This document shows positions 1-8,564 of a DNA stretch of 64,000 nucleotides, piece by piece (within the stretch, counting starts at the first letter, position 1; every line of letters begins with the position of its first letter). A program made the position numbers and the translations under genes. The notes beneath the pieces were generated by a model, which saw nothing but the letters and a program-made list of their open reading frames with translations, did no database searches and had not been told where the DNA came from. Source of the DNA: NCEH01 sp043195125 (GTDB lineage Bacteria > Pseudomonadota > Alphaproteobacteria > Rhizobiales > Xanthobacteraceae); assembly GCF_043195125.1 (NCBI RefSeq), contig NZ_JBAFWR010000013.1; one strand, given 5' to 3'.

Positions 1-30
1 ACACAATGCCATGCTTACGAAACAAAACAA

Positions 31-56
31 AAAGCCGCCCAAAAGGGCGGCTTTTT
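31..56. terminator. Bidirectional intrinsic terminator
   Basis: A GC-rich stem (gccgccc / gggcggc) closes an AAAA loop and is flanked by A and T runs on either side, so it can work on both strands. It lies just past the 3' end of the minus-strand CHAD gene and probably terminates it. Confidence 0.8.
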
Positions 57-114
57 GCGTTCAGAACGCCACATGGCCAACGTGTCGCAAGCCAAAGCTC
101 CGCTTTCCGAGATT

Positions 115-1077
115 TCAACGATCGGCAAAGTTCAAATGCCGGCCGAATTGACGCGGCGTACGGCGGAACAACTGGCGATGCGCACGATGAGCGCGTTTCA
201 CCAGTCGGCGCTGATACAGATTGCCCGCATCAATCGCAAGTTCACGAAAATCCGCGTCAATCTCCGGCCAAGTCGCCAAATACTGCTTCAATGTCTCGAC
301 ATCCTGATAGCCGCCGAGAATTTCTCGCAACTTCTGCGCCTTTTCTGCGCGCCGCAATCCGCGCCCGCGCGAAACGGACGCGAAAAATGCCATCTGATAT
401 CGATGTGTGACTGTCCGCTTGCGCAGTTCATGCAAATGCCCTGGCTCGCTCCAATCGGCGACGCGCCGCGCCAGCGCGTAGCCCTTGCGCATTCCACGCG
501 CAATGTCCGCAATGCCGGCCTGGGCGATCAGATGTGTGTCGTGCAGGGTGCGCGCCGTATTCAGCCAGTGCGCCAGGGCCTCTTTATGCTCCTGCGCTTC
601 AAGCCCCTCGGACTCGTCCGGACCGATCTCCTGAACGATGTGCGTAGCATCGGCGTCGGTGAGAAGGTCTGCCTCTTTCAAGGCAGAAACCGCATCACGG
701 CACGCCTGACGATCCCGCGCCGACGAAAGACCGCGGGCAGTTTCGGCGGCCAAGCGCCTTGCCTGCTTAGCTTCCGCGCTGCCGACGAGGCGGAGTAACG
801 CGCGATATTCCTTGATCGCCTTGCGGGCCTCATGAAGCAGGATCGTCAGGCTTGGCTCACGGAGGGCGGCGTCGACCTTGTTCAGCACCTTGTCCAGCTT
901 GCGCGCCAATGCGGCGCGTGCCTCGGATAAGGAGACGCGCGCCGCGCCGTTTTCCTCGCCGGCCGCTTCGGTCTGCAATGAACGCGCCATCGCTGTTGAA
1001 TTCCGCATCATGAACGAAACTTGCCACAGATTTCCGCACGCGTCTTCCCCGCAGAAGCGTTGCTGACGCACCATCAA
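115..1077 (-). CDS. CHAD domain-containing protein
   Basis: About 320 residues of helical, Arg/His-rich sequence with the conserved histidines typical of CHAD (conserved histidine alpha-helical) domains, including LHEARKAIKEYRALLRLV near residue 80 and HELRKRTVTHRYQM near residue 215. CHAD domains bind polyphosphate or other polyanions and often localise to polyphosphate granules. Here there is no fused CYTH/triphosphatase domain, so it is a stand-alone CHAD protein. It has no signal peptide and is probably cytoplasmic. The start is uncertain: no strong ribosome binding site precedes residue 1, and Met23, Met24 or Met30 are alternatives. It is transcribed divergently from the siderophore receptor. 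Confidence 0.85.
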   Translation of the reverse strand: MMVRQQRFCGEDACGNLWQVSFMMRNSTAMARSLQTEAAGEENGAARVSLSEARAALARKLDKVLNKVDAALREPSLTILLHEARKAIKEYRALLRLVGSAEAKQARRLAAETARGLSSARDRQACRDAVSALKEADLLTDADATHIVQEIGPDESEGLEAQEHKEALAHWLNTARTLHDTHLIAQAGIADIARGMRKGYALARRVADWSEPGHLHELRKRTVTHRYQMAFFASVSRGRGLRRAEKAQKLREILGGYQDVETLKQYLATWPEIDADFRELAIDAGNLYQRRLVKRAHRAHRQLFRRTPRQFGRHLNFADR

Positions 1078-1255
1078 ACCCCATACCGAGCCCTTAGATT
1101 CAAATTATTCCAATTCGATAAGTAAAGCGCTTTTTAAAACACGTCTAAATACAATGTTTCCAAGATGTATTGAAGTTAATGTTCGAGGTGACCTAAAAGA
1201 GGGATGAGAGTCCTGAAGTGTGATTTTCTTAGGGCGATTTTTAGGAGTTTTGGAA

Positions 1256-3592
1256 ATGGGTTCGGCGGGGAACTTCAGCTATGTTCGGGCATCCAAGCAT
1301 GCGGATTCCAAGCGCTTGGCGCTAAAGGGGTCTTTCGGAGTGACCATGGGGGTCGCATCGGCTTTCGGCGGCCCTGCCTTGGCGCAGCAAGCGGCTACGA
1401 GCACCGAACTTGAGCTGCCCACGGTCCAGGTGCAGGACAATACGGGGGGCTTTGTCGCCACCACCACCGGAGTCACGCGGCTTCCGGTGCCGATTTTCGA
1501 TATGGCGCAGCAGGTTAACGTCGTCACCGAAGAGGTGATCCGCCAGCAGAACGTGACGACCCTGGACCAGGCTCTACGGAATATCTCCGGCATCACCTTC
1601 TCGGCCGGCGAAGGCGGGCAGCAGGGCGACAATCCCATCATTCGCGGTTTTTCGGCGCGCGGCGATATTTTCCGAGACGGCATCCGGGATACCGGCTGGT
1701 ACACCCGAGACATGTTCAATATCGACGCGGTCGAGGTGTTCATGGGGCCCTCGTCCTTCGCCTTCGGGCGCGGTTCGACCGGCGGCGCGATCAACATGGT
1801 GTCCAAGCTGCCCAAGGACGCGACCTTCGTGGAAGGGGACGTGACCGGCTACACCAGCCAGGGCTGGCGCACGACTCTCGACGCGAACGGGAAGTACAAC
1901 GACAGTATTTCCGCCCGTATCAACTTGATGGCGCAGGACATCAACACCGCCGACCGGGATAACGTGACGACCGGCCGGTGGGGGATCGCCCCCTCGGTGA
2001 AGGTCAACATCAACGACCGGACGACCATGACGGCGTCCTACTATTACCAATATGAAGATGGCGTGCCGGATTATGGCGTGCCCTATCTGCCGGCCCCCAC
2101 CACCAGCACTTCACCCGCGAATTTCGGGGCGACGGTCGGCGGCTATTACGGCAATGGGCAGCCCACGTCGCCGGTCCCGATCAATCGCAGCAACTGGTTT
2201 GGAATCACCAATGGTCCGTTGCCCGACCGGGTGACCACCAATACCAATGTCGCGACGCTGCAGTTCGAACATGAACTGAACGATTGGGTGACGCTCTCCA
2301 ACGGCACCCGCTACACTTCGAACGACCGTCTGGCGCGGGTCAGCGCTCCGCGCAGTCTCGGTACAGCCGGCAATGTGGCCTTCAGCAGCCCCTTGGCGGC
2401 GCAATACTATAATTATCCGGTTTCGCTCATGACTATCGGCATGCAGCGCTTCCAAACCGAGACCGACAATACCAACCTCACGAACATCACCGACATGGTG
2501 GCGAAGTTCAAAACGGGCACGTTCGAGCACACCTTGAATGCCGGTCTTGAAATCGCACACGAGACCCGCTCCCAGCTGCGTTACAACCTGTGCAGCCCCA
2601 CGGCGGTCATGTGCCGAACCAGCCTCGCAAACCCCATCAATGTCTCGCTCACCGGCGGCGTCGGCGGCTTCACGAACTATATTCCCACCAGCAACGATAC
2701 CGATATGACCAGCGTCGCCCTCTATGCTGGCGACCAGATCAAGATCAACAAATACTGGCAGGTGATGGCCACCGGCCGCTGGGACAATGCCTCAACGGAT
2801 TATACGGCCTTCTCGCCGACCACCACGCCGCTGGTTACAAACCTCAACAATAACGCCAGCATGTTCAACTACCGCGTCGGTGCCATCTTCAGCCCGATCG
2901 AAACGGTCAATATGTATGTGACCTACGGAACGTCTTCGAATCCGTCTGCGGAATACGGCGTCCTCGACTCCGGCACCGCCACCCTGGCGCCGGAAGTCAA
3001 CACCACGCTTGAGGCCGGCGTGAAGGCTCAGGTACTGGATGGTCGGGTGGTCCTGACCGCCGCGGCCTTCCAGACCATGAAGACCAACACCCGCGTGCCC
3101 TCCGACCCAACCGCCGGCTTGCCGCCCACGGTTCTGGGCGGCGAGCAGGAGGTGCAGGGCATCTCGCTGAGCGCCGGGGGCGCCATCACCGATAAGTGGA
3201 ACCTCACCGCGAGCTACACCTATCTCCAGTCCGAGATTCTCAGTGTCGGTCCCGGCACGCTGGCCAATCAGACGCAGGTGGGCAAGGAACTCCCGAATAC
3301 TCCGCCGAACTCCTTCTCCATGTGGACCAGCTACAACTTCACCCCGCAGTTCACGCTGGGCGGCGGAGCGACCTATAATTCGGATACGTTCGCTAACACG
3401 ACCAACACCGTCTACGTGCCGTCCTATTGGTCTTTCGATGCCATGGCGAGCTATCAGTTCACAAAGAACTTCCAGCTCCAGGTCAATGTCTACAACATCA
3501 CCGACGAACTTTATTACGCCCAATATTATGGCGGGCAGGCTGTTCCCGCCGCCGGGCGCTATGCCGCTCTGACCGCGCGGGCGACCTTCTGA
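1256..3592 (+). CDS. TonB-dependent siderophore receptor (Fiu/PiuA-like)
   Basis: Outer-membrane active transporter for ferric siderophores, energised by TonB-ExbBD. The ATG at 1256 is preceded by AGGAG at 1243-1247, so it is preferred to an upstream in-frame GTG. Residues 1-43 form a long signal peptide ending ALA/QQ. A TonB-box-like stretch (LPTVQVQ) follows near residue 55. The plug domain includes NPIIRGFSARGDIFRDGIRD and GPSSFAFGRGSTGGAINMVS. A 22-strand-type barrel ends in the expected C-terminal Phe (TARATF). At 778 aa it fits the family. The next gene is a PiuC/YbiX dioxygenase, as in the E. coli fiu-ybiX and Pseudomonas piuA-piuC pairs, which supports a catecholate-type receptor. The exact ligand is inference. 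Regulation by iron is expected, but I could not identify a clear Fur or Irr site in the AT-rich 178-bp upstream gap. Confidence 0.92.
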   Translation: MGSAGNFSYVRASKHADSKRLALKGSFGVTMGVASAFGGPALAQQAATSTELELPTVQVQDNTGGFVATTTGVTRLPVPIFDMAQQVNVVTEEVIRQQNVTTLDQALRNISGITFSAGEGGQQGDNPIIRGFSARGDIFRDGIRDTGWYTRDMFNIDAVEVFMGPSSFAFGRGSTGGAINMVSKLPKDATFVEGDVTGYTSQGWRTTLDANGKYNDSISARINLMAQDINTADRDNVTTGRWGIAPSVKVNINDRTTMTASYYYQYEDGVPDYGVPYLPAPTTSTSPANFGATVGGYYGNGQPTSPVPINRSNWFGITNGPLPDRVTTNTNVATLQFEHELNDWVTLSNGTRYTSNDRLARVSAPRSLGTAGNVAFSSPLAAQYYNYPVSLMTIGMQRFQTETDNTNLTNITDMVAKFKTGTFEHTLNAGLEIAHETRSQLRYNLCSPTAVMCRTSLANPINVSLTGGVGGFTNYIPTSNDTDMTSVALYAGDQIKINKYWQVMATGRWDNASTDYTAFSPTTTPLVTNLNNNASMFNYRVGAIFSPIETVNMYVTYGTSSNPSAEYGVLDSGTATLAPEVNTTLEAGVKAQVLDGRVVLTAAAFQTMKTNTRVPSDPTAGLPPTVLGGEQEVQGISLSAGGAITDKWNLTASYTYLQSEILSVGPGTLANQTQVGKELPNTPPNSFSMWTSYNFTPQFTLGGGATYNSDTFANTTNTVYVPSYWSFDAMASYQFTKNFQLQVNVYNITDELYYAQYYGGQAVPAAGRYAALTARATF

Positions 3593-3614
3593 CCTGAGGA
3601 CACGCCTCCGCAGC

Positions 3615-3655
3615 ACCCGCACCGCCCGGTGACCTCCGGCGGTGCGGGTCTTTTA
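3615..3655 (+). terminator. Intrinsic terminator between receptor and piuC
   Basis: A perfect 12-bp stem (acccgcaccgcc at 3615-3626 with ggcggtgcgggt at 3638-3649), an 11-nt loop and a trailing cttttatt. It ends 26 nt before the piuC start, so it would limit read-through from the receptor into piuC. Confidence 0.8.
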
Positions 3656-3680
3656 TTGCCGCCTTCCGAGGGTGCCGGCC

Positions 3681-4361
3681 ATGATGATCCATATCCCGAA
3701 CGTTCTAACGCCCGATCAGGTGGCCCAATGCCGGGCCGTGATGACGCAAGCGGCATGGGCCGACGGACGCGCGACCGCCGGGTTTCAGTCGAGCGCGGTG
3801 AAGCGCAATCTGCAATTGCCGGATGCAAGCCGCGAGGCGGCTGAGCTGGGCGCCATGGTGCAGGCGGCGCTGGAGCGCTCGCCGCTGTTCATGTCGGCCG
3901 TCCTGCCCAAGCAGATCATGCCGCCCATGTTCAACCGCTATGACGCCGGAATGACCTTCGGCTCCCATGTGGACAATGCGATCCGCGCGGTGCGGGGCAC
4001 CGGCCTTGCCATGCGCACCGATGTCTCCACCACCCTGTTCCTGTCCGATCCGGACGAGTACGACGGGGGCGAGCTGGTCGTGGAGGATACCTACGGCACC
4101 CATGAGGTGAAGCTGCCGGCGGGCGATGCGGTCATCTATCCCGCGACCTCCCTGCACCATGTGACGCCGATCACCCGCGGCTCGCGCATCGGCTCGTTCT
4201 TCTGGACGCAAAGCCTGATCCGGGATGGGGGACAGAGGGCGCTGCTGTTCGATATGGACATGGCGATCATCCGCCTGAACCAGGATCACCCCGGCCATCC
4301 CTCGGCGGTGCAATTGACCGGCGTCTATCACAATTTGCTGCGCCAATGGGCGGAAGTCTGA
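3681..4361 (+). CDS. piuC: PKHD-type Fe(II)/2-oxoglutarate hydroxylase, PiuC/YbiX family
   Basis: Iron- and 2-oxoglutarate-dependent oxygenase. The double-stranded beta-helix metal site is visible: His96-x-Asp98 in FGSHVDNAI, a distal His (159 or 160) in SLHHVTPITRG, and Arg169 for 2-oxoglutarate. Length is 226 aa, the usual size for PiuC/YbiX. The ATG at 3681 is immediately followed by another ATG at 3684, so the start is certain only to one codon. The family is nearly always next to a TonB-dependent catecholate receptor, as here, and is thought to modify siderophore or iron-uptake components; the substrate is not settled. A strong hairpin separates it from the receptor, so it may have partial independence of expression. 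Confidence 0.92.
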   Translation: MMIHIPNVLTPDQVAQCRAVMTQAAWADGRATAGFQSSAVKRNLQLPDASREAAELGAMVQAALERSPLFMSAVLPKQIMPPMFNRYDAGMTFGSHVDNAIRAVRGTGLAMRTDVSTTLFLSDPDEYDGGELVVEDTYGTHEVKLPAGDAVIYPATSLHHVTPITRGSRIGSFFWTQSLIRDGGQRALLFDMDMAIIRLNQDHPGHPSAVQLTGVYHNLLRQWAEV

Positions 4362-4656
4362 GGGAACTCGCCCCCGTGCGCTCAAAATGTTTCATGTGAA
4401 ACATTGGGTTAGCGCGGACGAACATTGGTTTCGTGACGCTTTTCCGCGCCATGGCGGCGCTCGAAACCGGCATTTCGGCCGAATGTTCGCCGCACGAAAC
4501 TCCTCCGCGCGGGAAATGTTCGGATTTCCGCCCCGTCCGCCGCTCGTCCGTTTCGCGCTGCACCGCATGTCGATGGACCCCGCTCCTTCTCCCCGCTGTT
4601 GACCTTGCCCGCCCTTGTCCGCGAGATGGGCGGGAAGCGCGGCGGGGGAGGCGGGC
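4362..4656. other. Intergenic region, parS element, no gene
   Basis: The 295 bp between piuC and ltrA hold the parS-like repeat in the first 75 bp. The rest is GC-rich with several GTTCG-type motifs (gaatgttcg, aaatgttcgg). Short open frames exist, one of them reading from the parS sequence, but none has a ribosome binding site or recognisable product. Confidence 0.6.
4384..4435 (+). repeat. parS-like ParB site in an extended intergenic repeat, copy 1
   Basis: Contains TGTTTCATGTGAAACA at 4388-4403, one base from the canonical 16-bp parS palindrome. The match to the second copy at 50731-50782 extends over 52 bp with only four differences, including a 31-bp flank (gggttagcgcggacgaaca core) that parS does not require. 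A further similar block (catttcg.ccgaa.gttcgc) lies near 4471 in this copy and near 50828 in the other. Both copies have the same orientation. Confidence 0.8.
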
Positions 4657-5859
4657 ATGAGCGGGGCGATGCGGAGCATTTTGCGCGAGACCAAGGGCGA
4701 GCATCACCGCGTCACCTTCGCGGAGCTGTTCTTCGATCTGGTCTTCGTGTTCGCGGTGACCCAGCTCTCCCACACCTTGCTGCATCATCTCGACCCGCTG
4801 GGCGCGTTGCAGGTGGTGTTCCTGTTCCTTGCGGTCTGGTGGGCGTGGATCGACACCGCCTGGGTCACCAATTGGATCGACCCGGACAAGGCGCCCGTGC
4901 GCCTCATGCTGCTGGTGCTGATGCTGGCGGGGCTGGTGATGTCCATGTCGCTGCCGGGGGCGTTCGGTGCGCTCGGGCTGGCGTTCGCCTGCGCCTACGC
5001 TCTGCTCCAGTGCGGGCGCTCGGCCTATATGGTCTATGCGCTGCGCGACGAGGCGCCGGCGCTGCGGCGCAATTTCCAGCGCATGCTGAGCTGGCATCTG
5101 CTGGTCGGCGCCATCTGGATCGCCGGCGGCCTGTCCGGCGGCTCGGCCCGCCTCGTGCTTTGGGCCATCGCCCTGGCGCTTGAGAATGTGGCGCCTTCCC
5201 TCGGCTTCTATGTGCCCGGCCTCGGCAAGTCGCGCACCACGGAATGGACCGTGGAGGGCGGACACATGGCGGAACGGTGCGCCCTGTTCGTCATTATCGC
5301 GCTCGGCGAATCCATCCTGGTGACGGGCGCCACCTTCGCGGAGTTGGACTGGAGCGCCCTCAATATCAGCGCCTTCCTGGTGGCGTTCCTCGGCACCGTC
5401 GCCATGTGGTGGATCTATTTCGACACAGGGGCCGAACGCGGCAGCGCGCGGATCACCAATTCGGACGATCCCGGCCGGCAGGCGCGCCTTGCCTATACCT
5501 ATCTGCACATGCTGATCGTCGCCGGCATCATCCTGTGCGCGGTGTCCGACGAAGTGCTCCTCGCCCATCCCGGCGACAGACCGGGCGCGCCGGCGGCGGC
5601 CGCGATCGTGGGCGGCCCGGCGCTTTATCTGCTGGGTGTCGGCCTGTTCAAATGGCCGCTGCTGCGGCGGTTTCCGCTTTCCCATCTCATCGGGCTCGCC
5701 CTCCTGCTGCTGACCTGCGCGCTCATCCCGTTTGCAAGCGCGCTGCTTCTCGCCGCGAGCGCGACCGTCGCGCTGTTCGCCGTGGCGGTGTGGGAAAACA
5801 TCGCACTGCGGAAAATGGGTGTGATCCCAACGCGAGAATCCGATCCGCAAACTCGTTGA
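4657..5859 (+). CDS. ltrA: Low-temperature-requirement A (LtrA) family membrane protein
   Basis: Polytopic inner-membrane protein of 400 aa with about ten to twelve hydrophobic segments. The N-terminal family signature is clear: HRVTFAELFFDLVFVFAVTQ followed by WWAWIDTAWVTNWIDPD. A second conserved part is GHMAERCALFVIIALGES near residue 200. LtrA was first linked to growth of Listeria at low temperature; the molecular function is unknown. The ATG at 4657 has gggagg just upstream and is chosen over an earlier in-frame codon at 4615. It is a single gene, 92 bp ahead of the xylonate-dehydratase operon. Confidence 0.93.
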   Translation: MSGAMRSILRETKGEHHRVTFAELFFDLVFVFAVTQLSHTLLHHLDPLGALQVVFLFLAVWWAWIDTAWVTNWIDPDKAPVRLMLLVLMLAGLVMSMSLPGAFGALGLAFACAYALLQCGRSAYMVYALRDEAPALRRNFQRMLSWHLLVGAIWIAGGLSGGSARLVLWAIALALENVAPSLGFYVPGLGKSRTTEWTVEGGHMAERCALFVIIALGESILVTGATFAELDWSALNISAFLVAFLGTVAMWWIYFDTGAERGSARITNSDDPGRQARLAYTYLHMLIVAGIILCAVSDEVLLAHPGDRPGAPAAAAIVGGPALYLLGVGLFKWPLLRRFPLSHLIGLALLLLTCALIPFASALLLAASATVALFAVAVWENIALRKMGVIPTRESDPQTR

Positions 5860-5892
5860 TTTCGACGGGGGGCGGGCGCATATATCGAAAAA

Positions 5893-5905
5893 TCAAATCG
5901 TTTGA
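5893..5905. promoter_or_regulatory. Small palindrome upstream of the xylD-like operon
   Basis: TCAAATCGTTTGA is a 5-bp-arm inverted repeat in a short AT-rich patch, 47 bp before the xylD-like start. It is a plausible operator or promoter element for this operon, but nothing else supports it. Confidence 0.3.
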
Positions 5906-5951
5906 AATCCGGCCGGGCGTCTGTGCCGCGCCGGAGGGACGGGAGACGTCG

Positions 5952-7778
5952 ATGTCGGGAAACGAAATAAGGTCGGGAGATCAACCCGAGTTGCATGGTC
6001 GCAAGCTGCGGTCCCAATTGTGGTTCGACAATCCCGACAATCCCGGCATGACGGCGCTTTATCTGGAGCGCTATCTCAATTTCGGCCTCACCCGCGCCGA
6101 GCTTCAATCGGGCAAGCCGATCATCGGCATCGCCCAGACCGGTTCGGATCTCTCCCCCTGCAACCGCCACCATATCGAGCTGGCGAAGCGGGTGCGCGAG
6201 GGTATCGCCGCCATGGGCGGCATTCCGTTCGAATTCCCGGTCCATCCCATCCAGGAAACCGGCAAGCGGCCCACCGCCGCGCTGGACCGCAACCTCGCCT
6301 ATCTCGGCCTGGTTGAGATTCTCTACGGCTATCCGCTGGATGGCGTGGTGCTCACCACCGGCTGCGACAAGACCACGCCGGCCTGCATCATGGCGGCGGC
6401 GACCGTGGATATTCCCGCCATCGTCCTGTCCGGCGGGCCGATGCTGAACGGCTGGTGGAACGGCGAGCGCACCGGTTCCGGCACCGTGGTCTGGAAGGCC
6501 CGCGCCCAGCATGCCGCGGGCGAGATCGACTATGACACCTTCATGGACATCGTCGCCTCCTCGGCGCCGTCGGTCGGCCATTGCAACACCATGGGCACCG
6601 CCTCCACCATGAACGGCCTCGCCGAGGCCCTCGGCATGTCGTTGCCCGGCTGCGCCGCCATTCCCGCGCCTTATCGCGAGCGCGGGCAGATCGCCTACGA
6701 GACCGGCAAGCGCATCGTCGACATGGTGTGGGAGGATCTGCGCCCCTCCGCCATCCTCACCCGCGAGGCGTTCGAGAACGCCATTCGCGTGAATTCCGCC
6801 ATCGGCGGCTCCACCAATGCGCCGATCCATCTCAACGCCATCGCGCGCCATGTGGGCGTGAAGCTGGACGTGGACGACTGGCAGAGCGTCGGCCACAAGA
6901 TCCCGCTGCTGGTGAACATGCAGCCGGCGGGTGAGTTTCTGGGCGAGGAATTCCACCGCGCGGGCGGCATCCCCGCCGTGGTGGCCGAGCTGATCGCCAA
7001 GGGCAAGATCCACGAAGGCGCGCTCACCGTGAACGGGCGCACCATGGGCGAGAATTGCAAGGGCAAGTTCTCCTGGGACCGCAGCGTGATCTATGCCTAT
7101 GACGCGCCGCTGAAGGAGGATGCCGGCTTCATCGTGCTGCGCGGCAACCTGTTCGACAACGCAATCATGAAGACCAGCGTGATCTCGGAGGAGTTCCGCG
7201 CCCGCTTCCTCTCCAACAATGACGACCCCGAGGCGTTCGAGGGGCCGGCCGTGGTGTTCGAGGGGCCGGAGGATTACCACCACCGCATCGACGACCCCAC
7301 GCTCGGCATCGACGAGCACACCTTGCTGTTCATCCGCGGCACGGGTCCGCTGGGCTATCCCGGCGGCGCGGAAGTGGTGAACATGCAGCCCCCGGCGGCG
7401 CTCCTCAAGAAGGGCGTCTCGGCCTTGCCGTGCATCGGCGACGGGCGCCAGTCCGGCACCTCCGGCTCGCCCTCCATCCTCAATGCCAGCCCGGAAGCGG
7501 CGGCGGGCGGCGGGCTGTCGATCCTGCGCACCGGTGATCGGGTGCGCATCGACCTCAACAAGGGCACGGCGGACATCCTTCTGCCGGATGCCGAGCTTGC
7601 CGAGCGCCGCGCGGCACTGGAAGCCAAGGGCGGCTTCCCGATGCCCGCCAGCCAGACCCCCTGGCAGGAAATCCAGCGCAGCATGGTCGCCCAGTTCGAC
7701 GAGGGCATGGTGTTGAAGCCGGCGGTGAAATATCAACGCGTGGCCCAGACCATGGGCGTTCCGCGCGACAATCACTAG
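5952..7778 (+). CDS. xylD: IlvD/Edd family dehydratase, D-xylonate dehydratase-like
   Basis: Fe-S dependent dehydration of a sugar acid to a 2-keto-3-deoxy acid. The 608-residue protein follows the Caulobacter xylonate dehydratase pattern closely: DWFDNPD-like start, MTALYLERYLNFG, KPIIGIAQTGSDLSPCNR, TTGCDKTTPACIMAA, SAPSVGHCNTMGTASTMN and NMQPAGEFLGEEFHRAGG. The three conserved cysteines for the cluster lie in SPCN, TGCDKT and GHCNTMG. The start is the ATG at 5952, with gggagacg upstream. It heads a plus-strand run with a GNAT enzyme, an SDR and a DenD-like dehydrogenase. The Weimberg-pathway dehydratase and semialdehyde dehydrogenase are not in the window, so the true substrate could be another aldonate. 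Confidence 0.88.
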   Translation: MSGNEIRSGDQPELHGRKLRSQLWFDNPDNPGMTALYLERYLNFGLTRAELQSGKPIIGIAQTGSDLSPCNRHHIELAKRVREGIAAMGGIPFEFPVHPIQETGKRPTAALDRNLAYLGLVEILYGYPLDGVVLTTGCDKTTPACIMAAATVDIPAIVLSGGPMLNGWWNGERTGSGTVVWKARAQHAAGEIDYDTFMDIVASSAPSVGHCNTMGTASTMNGLAEALGMSLPGCAAIPAPYRERGQIAYETGKRIVDMVWEDLRPSAILTREAFENAIRVNSAIGGSTNAPIHLNAIARHVGVKLDVDDWQSVGHKIPLLVNMQPAGEFLGEEFHRAGGIPAVVAELIAKGKIHEGALTVNGRTMGENCKGKFSWDRSVIYAYDAPLKEDAGFIVLRGNLFDNAIMKTSVISEEFRARFLSNNDDPEAFEGPAVVFEGPEDYHHRIDDPTLGIDEHTLLFIRGTGPLGYPGGAEVVNMQPPAALLKKGVSALPCIGDGRQSGTSGSPSILNASPEAAAGGGLSILRTGDRVRIDLNKGTADILLPDAELAERRAALEAKGGFPMPASQTPWQEIQRSMVAQFDEGMVLKPAVKYQRVAQTMGVPRDNH

Positions 7779-7787
7779 GCGTCCGAC

Positions 7788-8498
7788 ATGAGTGAGACCG
7801 GTGCCGCCGAGGGCCAGCCCCTCGGCGCAATCGTGGACGGCGGGCCGGCCGCCCGCCCCACGCGGGTGCCGCTGACCGGCCGCCTGGTCCATGTGGTGCC
7901 GTTCGATCCGGCCGCCCATGCCGACGCGCTTTACGCCGCCTCCCACGGCGCCGGCGACGCGGCGCTGTGGACCTATCTGATATCGGAGGTCCAGCCCGAT
8001 CCGCAGGCGTTCCGCGCCGCCTATGAGGCATCGGCGCAGCGGGAGGATCCCCTGCTGTTCGCCATTCTCGACGCCGCGACCGGCAAGGCCATCGGCCATG
8101 CCTCCTATATGCGCATCGAGCCGGCGCACCGCGTGATCGAGGTGGGCAACGTGCTGTTCACCCGCGCGCTCCAGCGCTCGCCCAAGGCGACCGAGGCCAT
8201 GTATCTCATGGCGCGCCACGTGTTCGAGGACCTCGGCTATCGCCGCTACGAATGGAAGTGCGATGCGTTCAACGCGCCCTCGCGCCGGGCCGCGCTGCGC
8301 TTCGGCTTCCGTTTCGAGGGCATCTTCCGCCAGCACATGATCGTCAAGGGTCGCAGCCGCGACACCGCCTGGTTCGCCATGCTCGACGAGGACTGGCCGC
8401 GCGCCAAGGCGGCCTTCGAGGCGTGGCTGGCGCCTGAGAATTTCGGCCCCGACGGGCAGCAGAAACGCCGGCTGGAGGAGATCCGCGCCGGGCTGTGA
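7788..8498 (+). CDS. GNAT family N-acetyltransferase (RimJ/RimL-like)
   Basis: 236-residue acetyltransferase of the RimJ/RimL type. Visible features are an N-terminal beta strand (PLTGRLVHVVPFD), a central IGHASYMRIEPAHRVIEVG strand pair, and RYEWKCDAFNAPSRRAALRFGFRFEGIF. The last segment, with its N-x-x-S-R-x-x-A-x-x-x-G-F-x-x-E-G pattern, is the family hallmark for acetyl-CoA binding. It starts 9 bp after the dehydratase stop and sits inside the operon, which is unusual company for sugar-acid enzymes. Its acceptor is unknown. Confidence 0.85.
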   Translation: MSETGAAEGQPLGAIVDGGPAARPTRVPLTGRLVHVVPFDPAAHADALYAASHGAGDAALWTYLISEVQPDPQAFRAAYEASAQREDPLLFAILDAATGKAIGHASYMRIEPAHRVIEVGNVLFTRALQRSPKATEAMYLMARHVFEDLGYRRYEWKCDAFNAPSRRAALRFGFRFEGIFRQHMIVKGRSRDTAWFAMLDEDWPRAKAAFEAWLAPENFGPDGQQKRRLEEIRAGL

Positions 8499-8564
8499 AC
8501 CTCCGCCGCCCGCCGGGGCACCCTCGGGCGCGCAATGCCAAGAACCAAGCCAAGAGGAAATGCC

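Noticed and set aside
4387..4602. Small reading frame starting MFHVKHW in the parS repeat
   Set aside because: The start arises from translating parS itself; both copies diverge after the repeat and have no ribosome binding site.
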